Origin: Myxococcales bacterium
GTDB taxonomy: Bacteria > Myxococcota_A > Polyangia > Polyangiales > Houyiibacteriaceae
Length of the DNA: 51,679 nt
Assembly: GCA_019637115.1 (NCBI GenBank)
Contig: JAHBWH010000041.1
Span: 1 to 51,679 of the forward strand
Direction: 5' to 3'
Shown here: positions 8,841 through 21,400 of the stretch, one piece after another
How positions within the stretch are numbered: position 1 is the stretch's first letter
Layout: every line of letters starts with the position of its first letter
Program-made: the position numbers and the translations under genes
The notes under the pieces: generated by a model
Told to the model about the DNA's origin: nothing
Database searches by the model: none
What the model saw: only the letters and a program-made list of their open reading frames with translations

Positions 8841-9373
8841 TCCGGCTCGGCCTCGGCCCACGGATGATCGCCGACGGTCCCGCCGACGTCGTGGGCCGCC
8901 TCGCCGACTGCCACGCGCGCATCCGCCACCACCTCGAGGCCGCCCGCTTGCTCGCGGCCGCCGCGGAGCACGACGAGCGCCACCGCGCCACCGCGCGCGC
9001 CGTTCACTCCTACTTCACGCGCGCCTTCCCGCTGCACGTCGAGGACGAGGACGGCCTGATCGCGCCGGCCCTCGCGCGCGAGGACGATCCCGAGAGCCGC
9101 CGGCTGCTCGACACCCTCGGCGACCAGCACGCGCAGCTCGACGTTCTCCACGCGCTCCTCGTCGACGAGTGGTCGGCGTGGTGCGAGGAGGGCGCCCGCC
9201 CGGCGACCGACGCACATCGGAGCCTGCTCGCCCGCTTCGACGCGCTCGTGACGGCGCACCTCGAGCTCGAGGAGCGCGAGCTCTTCCCCCGCATCGCGGC
9301 GCTGCCGGAGCCAGCGCGCGAGGCGATCGTCACCGCGATGGCCGCGGCGCGGCGGGTGCGAGATCCGGCGTAG
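8837..9373 (+). CDS. Hemerythrin-like domain protein
   Basis: This is a predicted cytoplasmic four-helix bundle of 178 aa with a di-iron-type ligand pattern: H..RIRHH near residue 20, HVEDEDGL near 67, QHAQLDVLH near 97 and HLELEERELFPRI near 138. Family members bind O2 or NO or support iron-sulfur repair (RIC/YtfE-like proteins), which suits a denitrification island where NO is produced. The ATG overlaps the SCO stop codon (ATGA), so the two are translationally coupled. The exact function is not certain from sequence. Confidence 0.82.
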   Translation: MIRLGLGPRMIADGPADVVGRLADCHARIRHHLEAARLLAAAAEHDERHRATARAVHSYFTRAFPLHVEDEDGLIAPALAREDDPESRRLLDTLGDQHAQLDVLHALLVDEWSAWCEEGARPATDAHRSLLARFDALVTAHLELEERELFPRIAALPEPAREAIVTAMAAARRVRDPA

Positions 9374-9542
9374 CGCTGCGAAGCCTGCTGGCGTGTGGTG
9401 CGGCGCGGCGACCAGGGTCTCGCCCACGAGCAAAGGAGCGTGCTCGCCTCGCCCGCCCGCCCGTCCGTCGCAGTCACCTGTCGGGAACGGTCCCTTCGGC
9501 CGCGGGCGCGCTCGTGAGCAACCTCTCGGATTCCCCGCAAAG

Positions 9543-9556
9543 TTGATCCAGGTCAT
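9543..9556 (+). promoter_or_regulatory. FNR/Dnr-type site upstream of the radical SAM-hemG operon
   Basis: TTGAT-CCAG-GTCAT is close to the FNR consensus TTGAT-N4-ATCAA and shares its CCAG spacer with the norC site. It is centred about 60 bp before the ATG at 9610. A possible -10 element, CTCTAT, lies at 9583-9588, roughly where a class II activator site would place it. Confidence 0.6.
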
Positions 9557-9609
9557 GGGCGGCGGCGGGGGGGCGCCGCACCCTCTATTTCGAAGAAAGA
9601 GAGGTCTCC

Positions 9610-10689
9610 ATGCACCGGCCCGGCGCGCCCCCTTCGTTCGACGACTCCCCGTTCATCTTGTTCTGGGAGACCACGAAGGCCTGCGACCTCGTGTGCAAGC
9701 ACTGCCGCGCATGCGCGGTGCCCGACCGCGATCCCCGAGAGCTCACGACCGAGGAGGGCAAGCGCCTGCTCCGCGACGCGCACGAGCTCGGCACGAAGCT
9801 CGTCGTCCTCACGGGCGGCGATCCGGCGAAGCGTCCCGACCTGCTCGAGCTCGTCCGCTACGGCTCCGAGCTCGGGCTCCGCGTCGCGCTCACGCCGAGC
9901 GCCACCCCGCTCGTGACGCGCGCCTGGCTCCGCGACCTCCGCGACGCCGGGCTCGCCCGGCTCGCCATCAGCATCGACGGCGCCACGCCTTCCACCCACG
10001 ATCGCTTCCGCGGCGTCGTCGGCTCGTGGGCGCGCTCGCACGCGATCCTCTCCGACGCCTACGACCTCGGCCTGACCACGCAGGTGAACACGAGCGTGAG
10101 CGCGACCAACCTCGACGAGCTCCCCCGCCTCGCGGTGCAGCTCGCCGCGCTCGAGATCGAGCTCTGGAGCGTCTTCTTCGTCGTCCCCACCGGCCGCGCC
10201 GAGGGCAACGAGACGCTCTCCGGCGAGGCCGTCGAGAGCCTGCTCGAGTGGCTCGCGGTCCTCGCGAAGCGCGCGCCCTTCGACATCAAGACGACCGCCG
10301 CCCCCCAATACCGGCGCGTGCTGCTGCAGAACAAGCACGAGCGCCGCGACATCGTCGGCCTCCGCGACGGAATCGGTCGCGCGCCCCGCGGCATCAACGA
10401 CGGCCAGGGCGTGGTCTTCATCTCCCACATCGGCGAGATCCAGCCGAGCGGCTTCCTGCCCATCGTCGCCGGCACGCTCCGCATGCAGGGGCTGAAGCGC
10501 ACCTACCGAGAGAGCCCGCTCTTCCGCGCGCTCCGCGACGCCGACGGCCTCGGCGGCAAATGCGGCCGCTGCGAGTTCCGAAAGGTCTGCGGCGGCTCGC
10601 GCGCCCGCGCGTACGCGGTGACGGGCGATCCGCTCGCCGAAGATCCGAGCTGCGTCTACCAACCCAGCCAGAAGCGGAGGGCGTCATGA
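9610..10689 (+). CDS. Radical SAM/SPASM protein, heme-biosynthesis type
   Basis: This is a radical SAM enzyme of 359 aa. The N-terminal cluster motif is C-D-L-V-C-K-H-C near residues 26-33 (CxxxCxxC), and the SAM-binding glycines are in LTGGDP. The C-terminal SPASM-like domain is C-G-R-C-E-F-R-K-V-C with a further Cys near 351 for an auxiliary cluster. The fold and layout resemble NirJ/AhbD/PqqE-like enzymes, and it appears to be the family often annotated TIGR04053. Its 4-bp overlap with protoporphyrinogen oxidase and the FNR-type site upstream suggest a role in heme modification or synthesis for the denitrification enzymes. The substrate cannot be read from sequence. Confidence 0.85.
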   Translation: MHRPGAPPSFDDSPFILFWETTKACDLVCKHCRACAVPDRDPRELTTEEGKRLLRDAHELGTKLVVLTGGDPAKRPDLLELVRYGSELGLRVALTPSATPLVTRAWLRDLRDAGLARLAISIDGATPSTHDRFRGVVGSWARSHAILSDAYDLGLTTQVNTSVSATNLDELPRLAVQLAALEIELWSVFFVVPTGRAEGNETLSGEAVESLLEWLAVLAKRAPFDIKTTAAPQYRRVLLQNKHERRDIVGLRDGIGRAPRGINDGQGVVFISHIGEIQPSGFLPIVAGTLRMQGLKRTYRESPLFRALRDADGLGGKCGRCEFRKVCGGSRARAYAVTGDPLAEDPSCVYQPSQKRRAS

Positions 10690-12026
10690 GCCGCGTGGTC
10701 GTGGTGGGCGGCGGCGTGGCGGGGCTCGCGGCGACGTGGACGCTCCGCAAGCGGGGCGTCGAGGTCATCCTGCTGGAGCGTACGGATCGCGTCGGCGGGC
10801 TCGTCGAGACCGAGCGCGAGGGCGACTGGGTGCTCGAGCACGGGGCCGACGGCTTCCTCTCCGGCAAGGCCGACATGTTGGGGCGCCTCGATCGACTCGG
10901 TCTCGCGGACGAGCTGCTCCGCGGCGGCGACGCGCCCCGCACGGCCTTCGTCGCGGGCGCGCGCGGCTTCGAGCCCCTGCCCTCGTCGCTCTTCCGCTTC
11001 GAGCGCCGCGCGATCCTCGAGCTGCTCCGCTCGCGCCTCCTGAGCTTCCCCGCGAAGCTCCGCCTCCTCCTCGAGCCGCTGATCCCGCGCTCGTCGGGGG
11101 ACCTCTCGGTCGCGCGCTTCGTCGCGCGCCGCCTCGGGTCGGAGGTCGCCGACCGAATCATCGAGCCGATGCTGCGTGGGGTCTACGGCGCCCCCGCCGC
11201 CGAGCTCGGCGTGCTCGGCGCCATGCCGAAGCTCGCGCAGCTCGAGCGGCGGTACGGGAGCCTCGGCGCCGCGCTCTTCCTCGCGCCGCGCAACCAGACG
11301 CTCGGCGGCCTCGTCACGCTCCGCGGCGGCATGGAGAGCGTCCCGCGGGCCCTGGCCCAAGACGTGGCGGCGAGCCTGCGCCTGGGCGTCGACGCGAGCG
11401 CGATCCACCTCGAGCGAGATGGCCGCGTCCGCGTGCAGAGCGCGACCGACGGCGCGCTCGAGGCCGACGGCCTGGTGCTCGCGTGCCCCGCCCACGTGTC
11501 GGCGCGGCTGCTCGCTCCACACGACGCAGACCTCGGGGCCGAGCTCGCCGGTATCCGCTCCTCCGACGTCGACGTCGTCTCGCTCGGCTACGCCCCGGGC
11601 GCCATCTCGACGCCGCTCGACGGAACCGGTTTCCTCGTCGACCCCGCCCTCGGCCGCTCGCTGGTCGCATGCACCTGGTCGAGCCGCAAATGGTCTGGGC
11701 GCGCCCCCGAGGGCCACGTCCTGCTCCGCTGCGTGGTCGATGGGCGCAGCGTGCCGACCGACGAGCTCGCGGCGCTCGCCCGGCGCGAGCTCCGCGACCT
11801 GATGGGCGTCGAGGCGGAGCCCGTGCTCACCCGCGTCCGACGACGCGCGCAGGCGTTGCCGGTCTACGCGCCAGGTCACCACGAGCGAGTCGAGAGCGCG
11901 CGCATCCGAGCGCGGGCGCTCGGCGTCGAGCTCGCGGGCAACGCCTACGACGGCGTGGGCGTCCCCGACTGCATCGCGAGCGGGGCGAAGGCGGCAGACG
12001 CCGCCGCGACACGCCTCGCCGCGTAA
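10686..12026 (+). CDS. hemG: Protoporphyrinogen oxidase, FAD-dependent
   Basis: The FAD flavoprotein oxidises protoporphyrinogen IX (or coproporphyrinogen III) in heme biosynthesis. Of its 446 aa, the N-terminus is a dinucleotide-binding motif, [19 protein letters not shown], followed by the GG doublet of RVGGLVE. The C-terminal [15 protein letters not shown] is the second FAD motif of the HemY-type family. ATG at 10686 overlaps the radical SAM stop, so both are in one operon. It is the last gene before the BREX island, and a long tandem repeat follows directly. The symbol hemY is also used for this family. Confidence 0.92.
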   Translation: MSRVVVVGGGVAGLAATWTLRKRGVEVILLERTDRVGGLVETEREGDWVLEHGADGFLSGKADMLGRLDRLGLADELLRGGDAPRTAFVAGARGFEPLPSSLFRFERRAILELLRSRLLSFPAKLRLLLEPLIPRSSGDLSVARFVARRLGSEVADRIIEPMLRGVYGAPAAELGVLGAMPKLAQLERRYGSLGAALFLAPRNQTLGGLVTLRGGMESVPRALAQDVAASLRLGVDASAIHLERDGRVRVQSATDGALEADGLVLACPAHVSARLLAPHDADLGAELAGIRSSDVDVVSLGYAPGAISTPLDGTGFLVDPALGRSLVACTWSSRKWSGRAPEGHVLLRCVVDGRSVPTDELAALARRELRDLMGVEAEPVLTRVRRRAQALPVYAPGHHERVESARIRARALGVELAGNAYDGVGVPDCIASGAKAADAAATRLAA

Positions 12027-12055
12027 CCTGGCAGCGACTCGCGCCGGAACACGGA

Positions 12056-12388
12056 CACAGACCCGAGACCCGGACGCGGGTTCGGACGCGGACGCGGACG
12101 CGGACTCGGACTCGCACTCAGACGCGGACTCGGACTCGCACTCAGACGCGGACTCGGACTCGCACTCAGACGCGGACTCGGATTCGGACGCGGACGCGGA
12201 CGCGGACTCTGACTCGGACTCTGACTCTGACTCGGACTCGGATTCTGACTCTGACTCGGACTCTGACTCGGACTCTGACTCGGACTCGGACTCTGACTCT
12301 GACTCTGACTCTGACTCTGACTCGGACTCGGATTCGGACTCGGATTCGGACTCGGATTCGGACTCGGATTCGGACTCGGCCCTTGGTA
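12056..12388. repeat. Tandem GACTCN hexamer repeat before brxE
   Basis: About 330 bp are built almost only from GACGCG, GACTCG, GACTCT and GATTCG hexamers. The first part contains three copies of a 24-bp higher-order unit (GACGCGGACTCGGACTCGCACTCA type). One + frame would read Asp-Ser repeats, but there is no start codon, signal or anchor, so it is not called as a gene. It fills the whole gap between hemG and brxE, where the promoter of the BREX operon is expected. Confidence 0.9.
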
Positions 12389-12404
12389 GGCTCGGTCCCC
12401 GCGC

Positions 12405-13010
12405 ATGACCGACCTGGCCACGAGCTCCCCTGCCCCGATCCCCGCGTCCACGTTGGACTTCGTGCTCGACGTGCAGTTCGCCGTCGCGTGGGCGGGCGAG
12501 GGGCTGAAGTCGGAGAAGCGGCAGGGCTGGTGGGCGTCGATGTTCGCGTTCGAGTTCGGCGGGGAGGCGCTCTTCGCCGACCTGCTGCCGAACACGCACC
12601 GCTGGGCCGTGCTGCGCGCGGCGCGGGAAGCGGCGCGGCGAAAGGACGCGGAGCTGCGCGCGAAGGCGGACGATCCGGACCGGCTGGTGTCGCTCTTTCG
12701 GCTGGGCTTCGCGCTCGACGAGGCGCTCGAGGAGCGTCTCGCCGACCGGGTGCACGACGACCCGCGGCGCGAGCACACGTCGCGCGCCCTGGCGGCGCTG
12801 ATCGACGCCGACTTCTCCCCCACGTCGTTCACGCGCTTCCTCGAAGGGTTGCTCGCGACGGTCGAGACAGAGGTCGACTTCACGCCGAGCCCGAGCGGGC
12901 GGCGCGTGGTCGGTGAGCCGCCAAAGGACGCGCGCCTGCTGGTGGCGAAGCTCGCGGGCGCCTTGCTGCCACTGGCGGACGCCTACCCCCTCCCCCATTT
13001 CAAGCGGTGA
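12405..13010 (+). CDS. brxE: BREX-6 protein BrxE
   Basis: This 201-aa protein opens the operon and lacks known catalytic motifs. The features seen are VDFVLDVQ-like and AVAWAGEG near residue 25, [13 protein letters not shown] near 43-55, and Arg/Ala-rich helices. Its position directly before brxA and the content of the whole locus match the type 6 BREX arrangement, whose defining small protein is BrxE. Its molecular role is unknown. Its stop overlaps the GTG start of brxA (GTGA). The only upstream sequence is the hexamer repeat, with no clear Shine-Dalgarno sequence. Confidence 0.82.
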   Translation: MTDLATSSPAPIPASTLDFVLDVQFAVAWAGEGLKSEKRQGWWASMFAFEFGGEALFADLLPNTHRWAVLRAAREAARRKDAELRAKADDPDRLVSLFRLGFALDEALEERLADRVHDDPRREHTSRALAALIDADFSPTSFTRFLEGLLATVETEVDFTPSPSGRRVVGEPPKDARLLVAKLAGALLPLADAYPLPHFKR

Positions 13011-13842
13011 CCGTGGTGCTCGAGACCCTCGAGGGACGCCCTCCCGTGCGCCCCTCCGAACAGCGCGAGCCGCACACGCGGCTGCTCAAATGCGCGCTCG
13101 AGATCGAGGAGTGCCGGGCCTATTGGTCGCGGCGCGTCGACGACGAAGCACCTACTGCGGAGCGCGCGTTCGAGGAGTTCTGGTTCGGCTCGCGCAGCCT
13201 CGCGCGGGTGCAGGTGCTCCTCTCGAACCTGAAGCTCCGCTTCGACACCTACCCCGACGCGCTCCGGGCCCTGCACCGCTGGTCGACGAGCCCCTCGCGC
13301 ATGTCGCCCGACACGCGCCGCACGATCTGCCACTGGCACCTCCAGCTCGCCGATCCGCTCTACCGCGAGTTCACCGGCCTCTTCCTGCCGGAGCGGCTCG
13401 CCTCGCCGCGCCCCGAAGTCACGCGCGACGTCGTGGTGCGCTTCGTGGCCGAGAGCGACGTCGACGGCCGGTGGACGCACGCGAGCCACGTCCAGTTCGC
13501 GAGCAAGCTGCTTTCCGCCGCCTACTCGGCCGGGCTGCTGCAGCGCACGCGCGATCCCCGACCGATCGTGGTGCCGCGCGTGCCCGACGACGCGCTCGAG
13601 TATTTCGTGCAGCTCCTCCGCCAGCTCGACTTCGCCGGCACCGTCACGCACAACCTCTACTTCGCCTCCGTCGGCCTCGCGGGCGGGCTGCTCGAAGAGC
13701 GCCTCCGCGCGCTCACGAACGTGGGCTTCGAGCGCCAGGGCAGCCTGATGTACCTCGACTACCGCTTCCCGACGGTGAGCGCGTGGGCGGACGCGCGCTT
13801 TCCCCGCGGCGAGGCGGCCGACGACCCGGCGGTCCTTCACCC

Positions 13843-13846
<4 letters not shown>
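13007..13846 (+). CDS. brxA: BREX protein BrxA (DUF1819)
   Basis: This is a core BREX component and a small helical DNA-binding protein in characterised systems. Its 279 aa show DUF1819-type features: LLKCALEIEECRAYW near 20-35, ICHWHLQLADPLYREF near 105-120, and the C-terminal NLYFASVGL segment. The GTG at 13007 overlaps the brxE stop by 4 bp. Two more GTG codons follow within 10 bp, so the exact start is uncertain by a few residues. It overlaps brxB by 4 bp, which indicates tight translational coupling. Confidence 0.88.
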
Positions 13847-14478
<632 letters not shown>

Positions 14479-14576
14479 CTTCCGGAGGGGACTGTCGCCA
14501 GGTCGCCAGCCCCTCACCCACTGGACCTGAAGTCCGGCGGGTCCCCCTCCCACGAGCCTCCGCTCATTCGTTCGCT

Positions 14577-14603
14577 GCGCGTGGGTCCCTAAACCCACTC
14601 GCG
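14577..14603. other. Hairpin in the brxB-brxC gap
   Basis: GTGGGT at 14581-14586 pairs with ACCCAC at 14593-14598. The stem extends through flanking GCGC and GCGC with one bulged T. The rest of 14479-14698 shows no gene. The hairpin could attenuate or process the transcript between brxB and brxC. Confidence 0.35.
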
Positions 14604-14698
14604 CCCCAGCCCGCCGCCACACCGCCCGACCCCGTTCCCCAAGTCAGCTCACCCTCGACGCGGCTCCGATGCTCGAGAGACACGAGAGGCATCTCGCG

Positions 14699-18310
<3,612 letters not shown>

Positions 18311-18351
18311 AGACGTTTGGCTATCGACCACTTGGAGCCGCGCCCGGCCTG

Positions 18352-18453
18352 ATGAAAAAGGATCTTCTCGAGGTCGCGCGGTACGGGGACCGGCTCTGGC
18401 CGCGAAGCGGGAGCCACGCCACCGGGGACGAACGAGGACGGAACCGACGATGA
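18352..18453 (+). CDS. Possible 33-aa leader ORF before pglX
   Basis: A short frame starts ATGAAAAAG, encodes a charged peptide (MKKDLLEVARYGDRLW near its start) and ends in a TGA that overlaps the pglX ATG (ATGA). The first codons are unusually A-rich for this region. There is no homology that I recognise. It may be a translationally coupled leader of pglX or chance. Confidence 0.22.
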   Translation: MKKDLLEVARYGDRLWPRSGSHATGDERGRNRR

Positions 18454-21400
18454 GCATGACGGGTGAGGCGAAGTCGCGGCTGGCGGCGGCGATTCGGGGG
18501 TTGCGGACGTACCTGGTCGGGGATCCGAAGGAGGCCGGGCTGGACGCGGCGCGGGGGGCGCTCGACGAGGCGCTGGAGGGGACGTACCGGCTCTCGCTCG
18601 ACGAGGAGAAGGCGGGGCTCGACGAGGCGGCGCGGCGACGGCGGGCGCGGCTCGTGGCCTGGCTGGAGGAGCAGGGCCGCGCGGACGAGACGGGCGGCAA
18701 AGCGAAGGCGTCGTCGAAGGGCACGAAGCTCGGCCGCGCGGAGGTCGCGCGGCACCTGCACGCGGCGGCGACGCAGGCGGCGTACACGCTCGTGCACCGG
18801 CTCGTCGTGCTGCGGCGGCTCGAGGCGCTGAAGCTGCGGCCGATCGCGGTGGTGACGGGCGGCTTCGAGAGCCGCGGCTACCGCGACTTCCGCGAGCTCG
18901 GCCCGCAGATCCGCGGCGGCGCGAGCGGCGCGTCGAGCGGGCCCTTCTCGGACGGGCTCGGGCGCGGGCTCTCCGGCACTGGCGGGCGCGACGAGACGGA
19001 GGGCTACGCGTTCTTGCTCGACCTCGTCTTCGCGGATCTCGCGACCGAGCTGCCGGGCGTGTTCGGGCCCGCGGGCGTCGCGGAGCTGGTGCCGGTGCCG
19101 GCCGCGGCGCTGCGGCGGGTGGTGGAGACGCTCGACGACCCGGCGCTGCAGAGCGCGTGGACGGACGACCTGGTGCTCGGCTGGGTCTACCAATATTGGA
19201 ACGACCCCGCGCGCGAGGCGCTCGACGACAAGCTCAACCGCGGCGGCAAGGTCGAAGGGCACGAGCTCGCGAGCAAGACGCAGCTCTTCACCGAGCGCTA
19301 CATGGTGGACTGGCTGCTGCAGAACAGCCTCGGCCCCAGGTGGCTCGCGATCTGCGCGCGGCACGGGTGGACCGCGGACCTGAACGCCGTCGGCCCGGAC
19401 GGCGCGTCGACGCTGCAGCGGCTCGAGGCGCGGCGCGCGGAGTTTCGGGAGCGGCGCGAGCGCGGCGAGGTCTCGCTCACCGAGCTCATGCCGCTGCACA
19501 CCGAGCTCGAGCGGCGCTGGGCCTACTACGTGCCGCAGCCGATCCCGGAGGATGCCGTTTCGAAAGCGCCGTCCTCGGTGCGCACGCTGAAGATCCTCGA
19601 TCCCGCGGTGGGCTCGGGGCACTTCCTCGTGGTCGCGCTCGAGCTATTGGTTGCGCTCTACGAAGAAGAAGCGCGGCATCGGGGGCTCTCGCTCGCGGCC
19701 TTCGTGCGGGGTGACGCGGCGTCGAAGGGCGCGGCGAGCGACACGGTCGGTGACTCCGACGACGACGGCAAGCGCCTCGCGGTGGAGCGCATCCTCTCCG
19801 AGAACCTGCACGGCATCGACCTCGACCCGCGCGCGATCCAGATCGCGGCCGCGACCTTGTGGATTCAAGGCAAGGCGCTCGCGCCGAAGGCCACGCCGCC
19901 ACGCCTGAACCTCGTGGCCAGCGACCTGCGCCTCGGCGCGTTGCGCCACGACGACCCCGCGCTCGTGGAGCTGCGCGCGGGGGTGGAGCGCGAGACGGGC
20001 ATGCCAGCGTCGCTCACCGACGCGGTGGTCGGCGCGCTCAAGGGCGCGGATCACCTCGGCAGCCTCTTGAAGATCGATCGCGCGGTGGAGGAGGCGCTCG
20101 ACGCGCACGAGCGCGCGCTCGGGCTCGGCGTGAAGTTCGCGCCCACGCAGACCTCGCTCTTCGGCGAGAGCACGCCCCAACAAGGGCAGATGGTCTTCGA
20201 CCGCGAGGAAGCGCGCGCCTCGCTGACGGAGCGGCTGGAGACGTTTCTCGCGCGCCACACCCGCGCGGACGACCTCGGCCTCCGCCTCCGCGGGGAGCAG
20301 CTCGCGGCGGGCGTGCGCCTCGCGCGGATGCTGGGGGAAGGGCAGTACGACCTGGTGGTGGCGAACCCGCCCTATCAGGGGACCGCGAAGATGGCGGACG
20401 CGAAGTACGTGGCCGCTCGGTATCCGCTGGGGAAGGCGGATTTGTACGCGGCGTTTCTGCTGCGCGGGCTGGAGCTGGTGCGGGAAGGTGGGGTCAGCGC
20501 GATGCTGACCATGCGGAACTGGATGTTCATCAAGCAGTACGCGGGGCTGCGGGAACATCTGCTTTCGACATTTGATCTTCGCGCGCTGTCCGACCTCGGC
20601 ACTGGAGCGTTTAGCAGTCGGTCGATGGACGACGTGATCTCTTCTGCGATGGTGATCTTTCGAGCCACGAGGCCGGAGGGTAGAACGGTCGCGCTTCAGA
20701 CCGGGCCGCTCGCGGATCCCCGCCGGGACGCGGAGAAGCCGCTGCGCCGCCGGACCGCATTGGAACATCAGGAAGGACGGTACGAGTTCGACCCCGCGGC
20801 GGTGAAGGTCGTACCGGAGTGGCCGCTGGTGTACTGGTGGGGAACCGACTTCATCGAGCTATTCACCCGGCATAGACCATTCGGCGTACTCGCCCCTGCG
20901 AACAAAGGCATTTGCACGGGAGACGACACGAGAACTCTGCGGAGAGCATGGGAGGTCTTCGTGCGTCGCAGGTGGCAACCAACGATTCATGGGGCCAAGG
21001 GAATCGCGTGGTTTGAGCCATGTCAACTTGCCATTGACTGGTCCGCCGGCGGTCTGCTATTTGGTGTAATGGAAGAGTCCGGGCGAGGCACGCGATTCCA
21101 GGGCAAGCAGTTCTACTTTCGTTCCGGCGTATCTTTCTCGATGATCGGGTCGAGGTTCGTAGCCAGAATCCACAGATTTCGCAGTGTCTTCGGCGACAAG
21201 GGATCATCCATTTTTCCATCTGATACCCGAGCTGCAGTCTGCGCCATGAACCGAAGCCTTTCGCGAGAAATACTGAACTCACTGAATCCGTCTATTAGCT
21301 TTCAAGTGGGTGACGTAAACCGTCTTCCCTGCCTATCCGTCGATGGCTCGCCGGTTATCGCGCGCCTTCTCGATAACGCCTTCACCCTTCACGAATCCCA

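Noticed and set aside
12104-12176. Possible short CRISPR-like array (24-bp units)
   Set aside because: The units are contiguous with no unique spacers, so this is a tandem repeat.
12056-12407. Open frame coding an Asp-Ser repeat protein (Sdr-like)
   Set aside because: The frame has no start codon, signal peptide or anchor and is only the hexamer repeat read in phase; its end merges with the brxE start.
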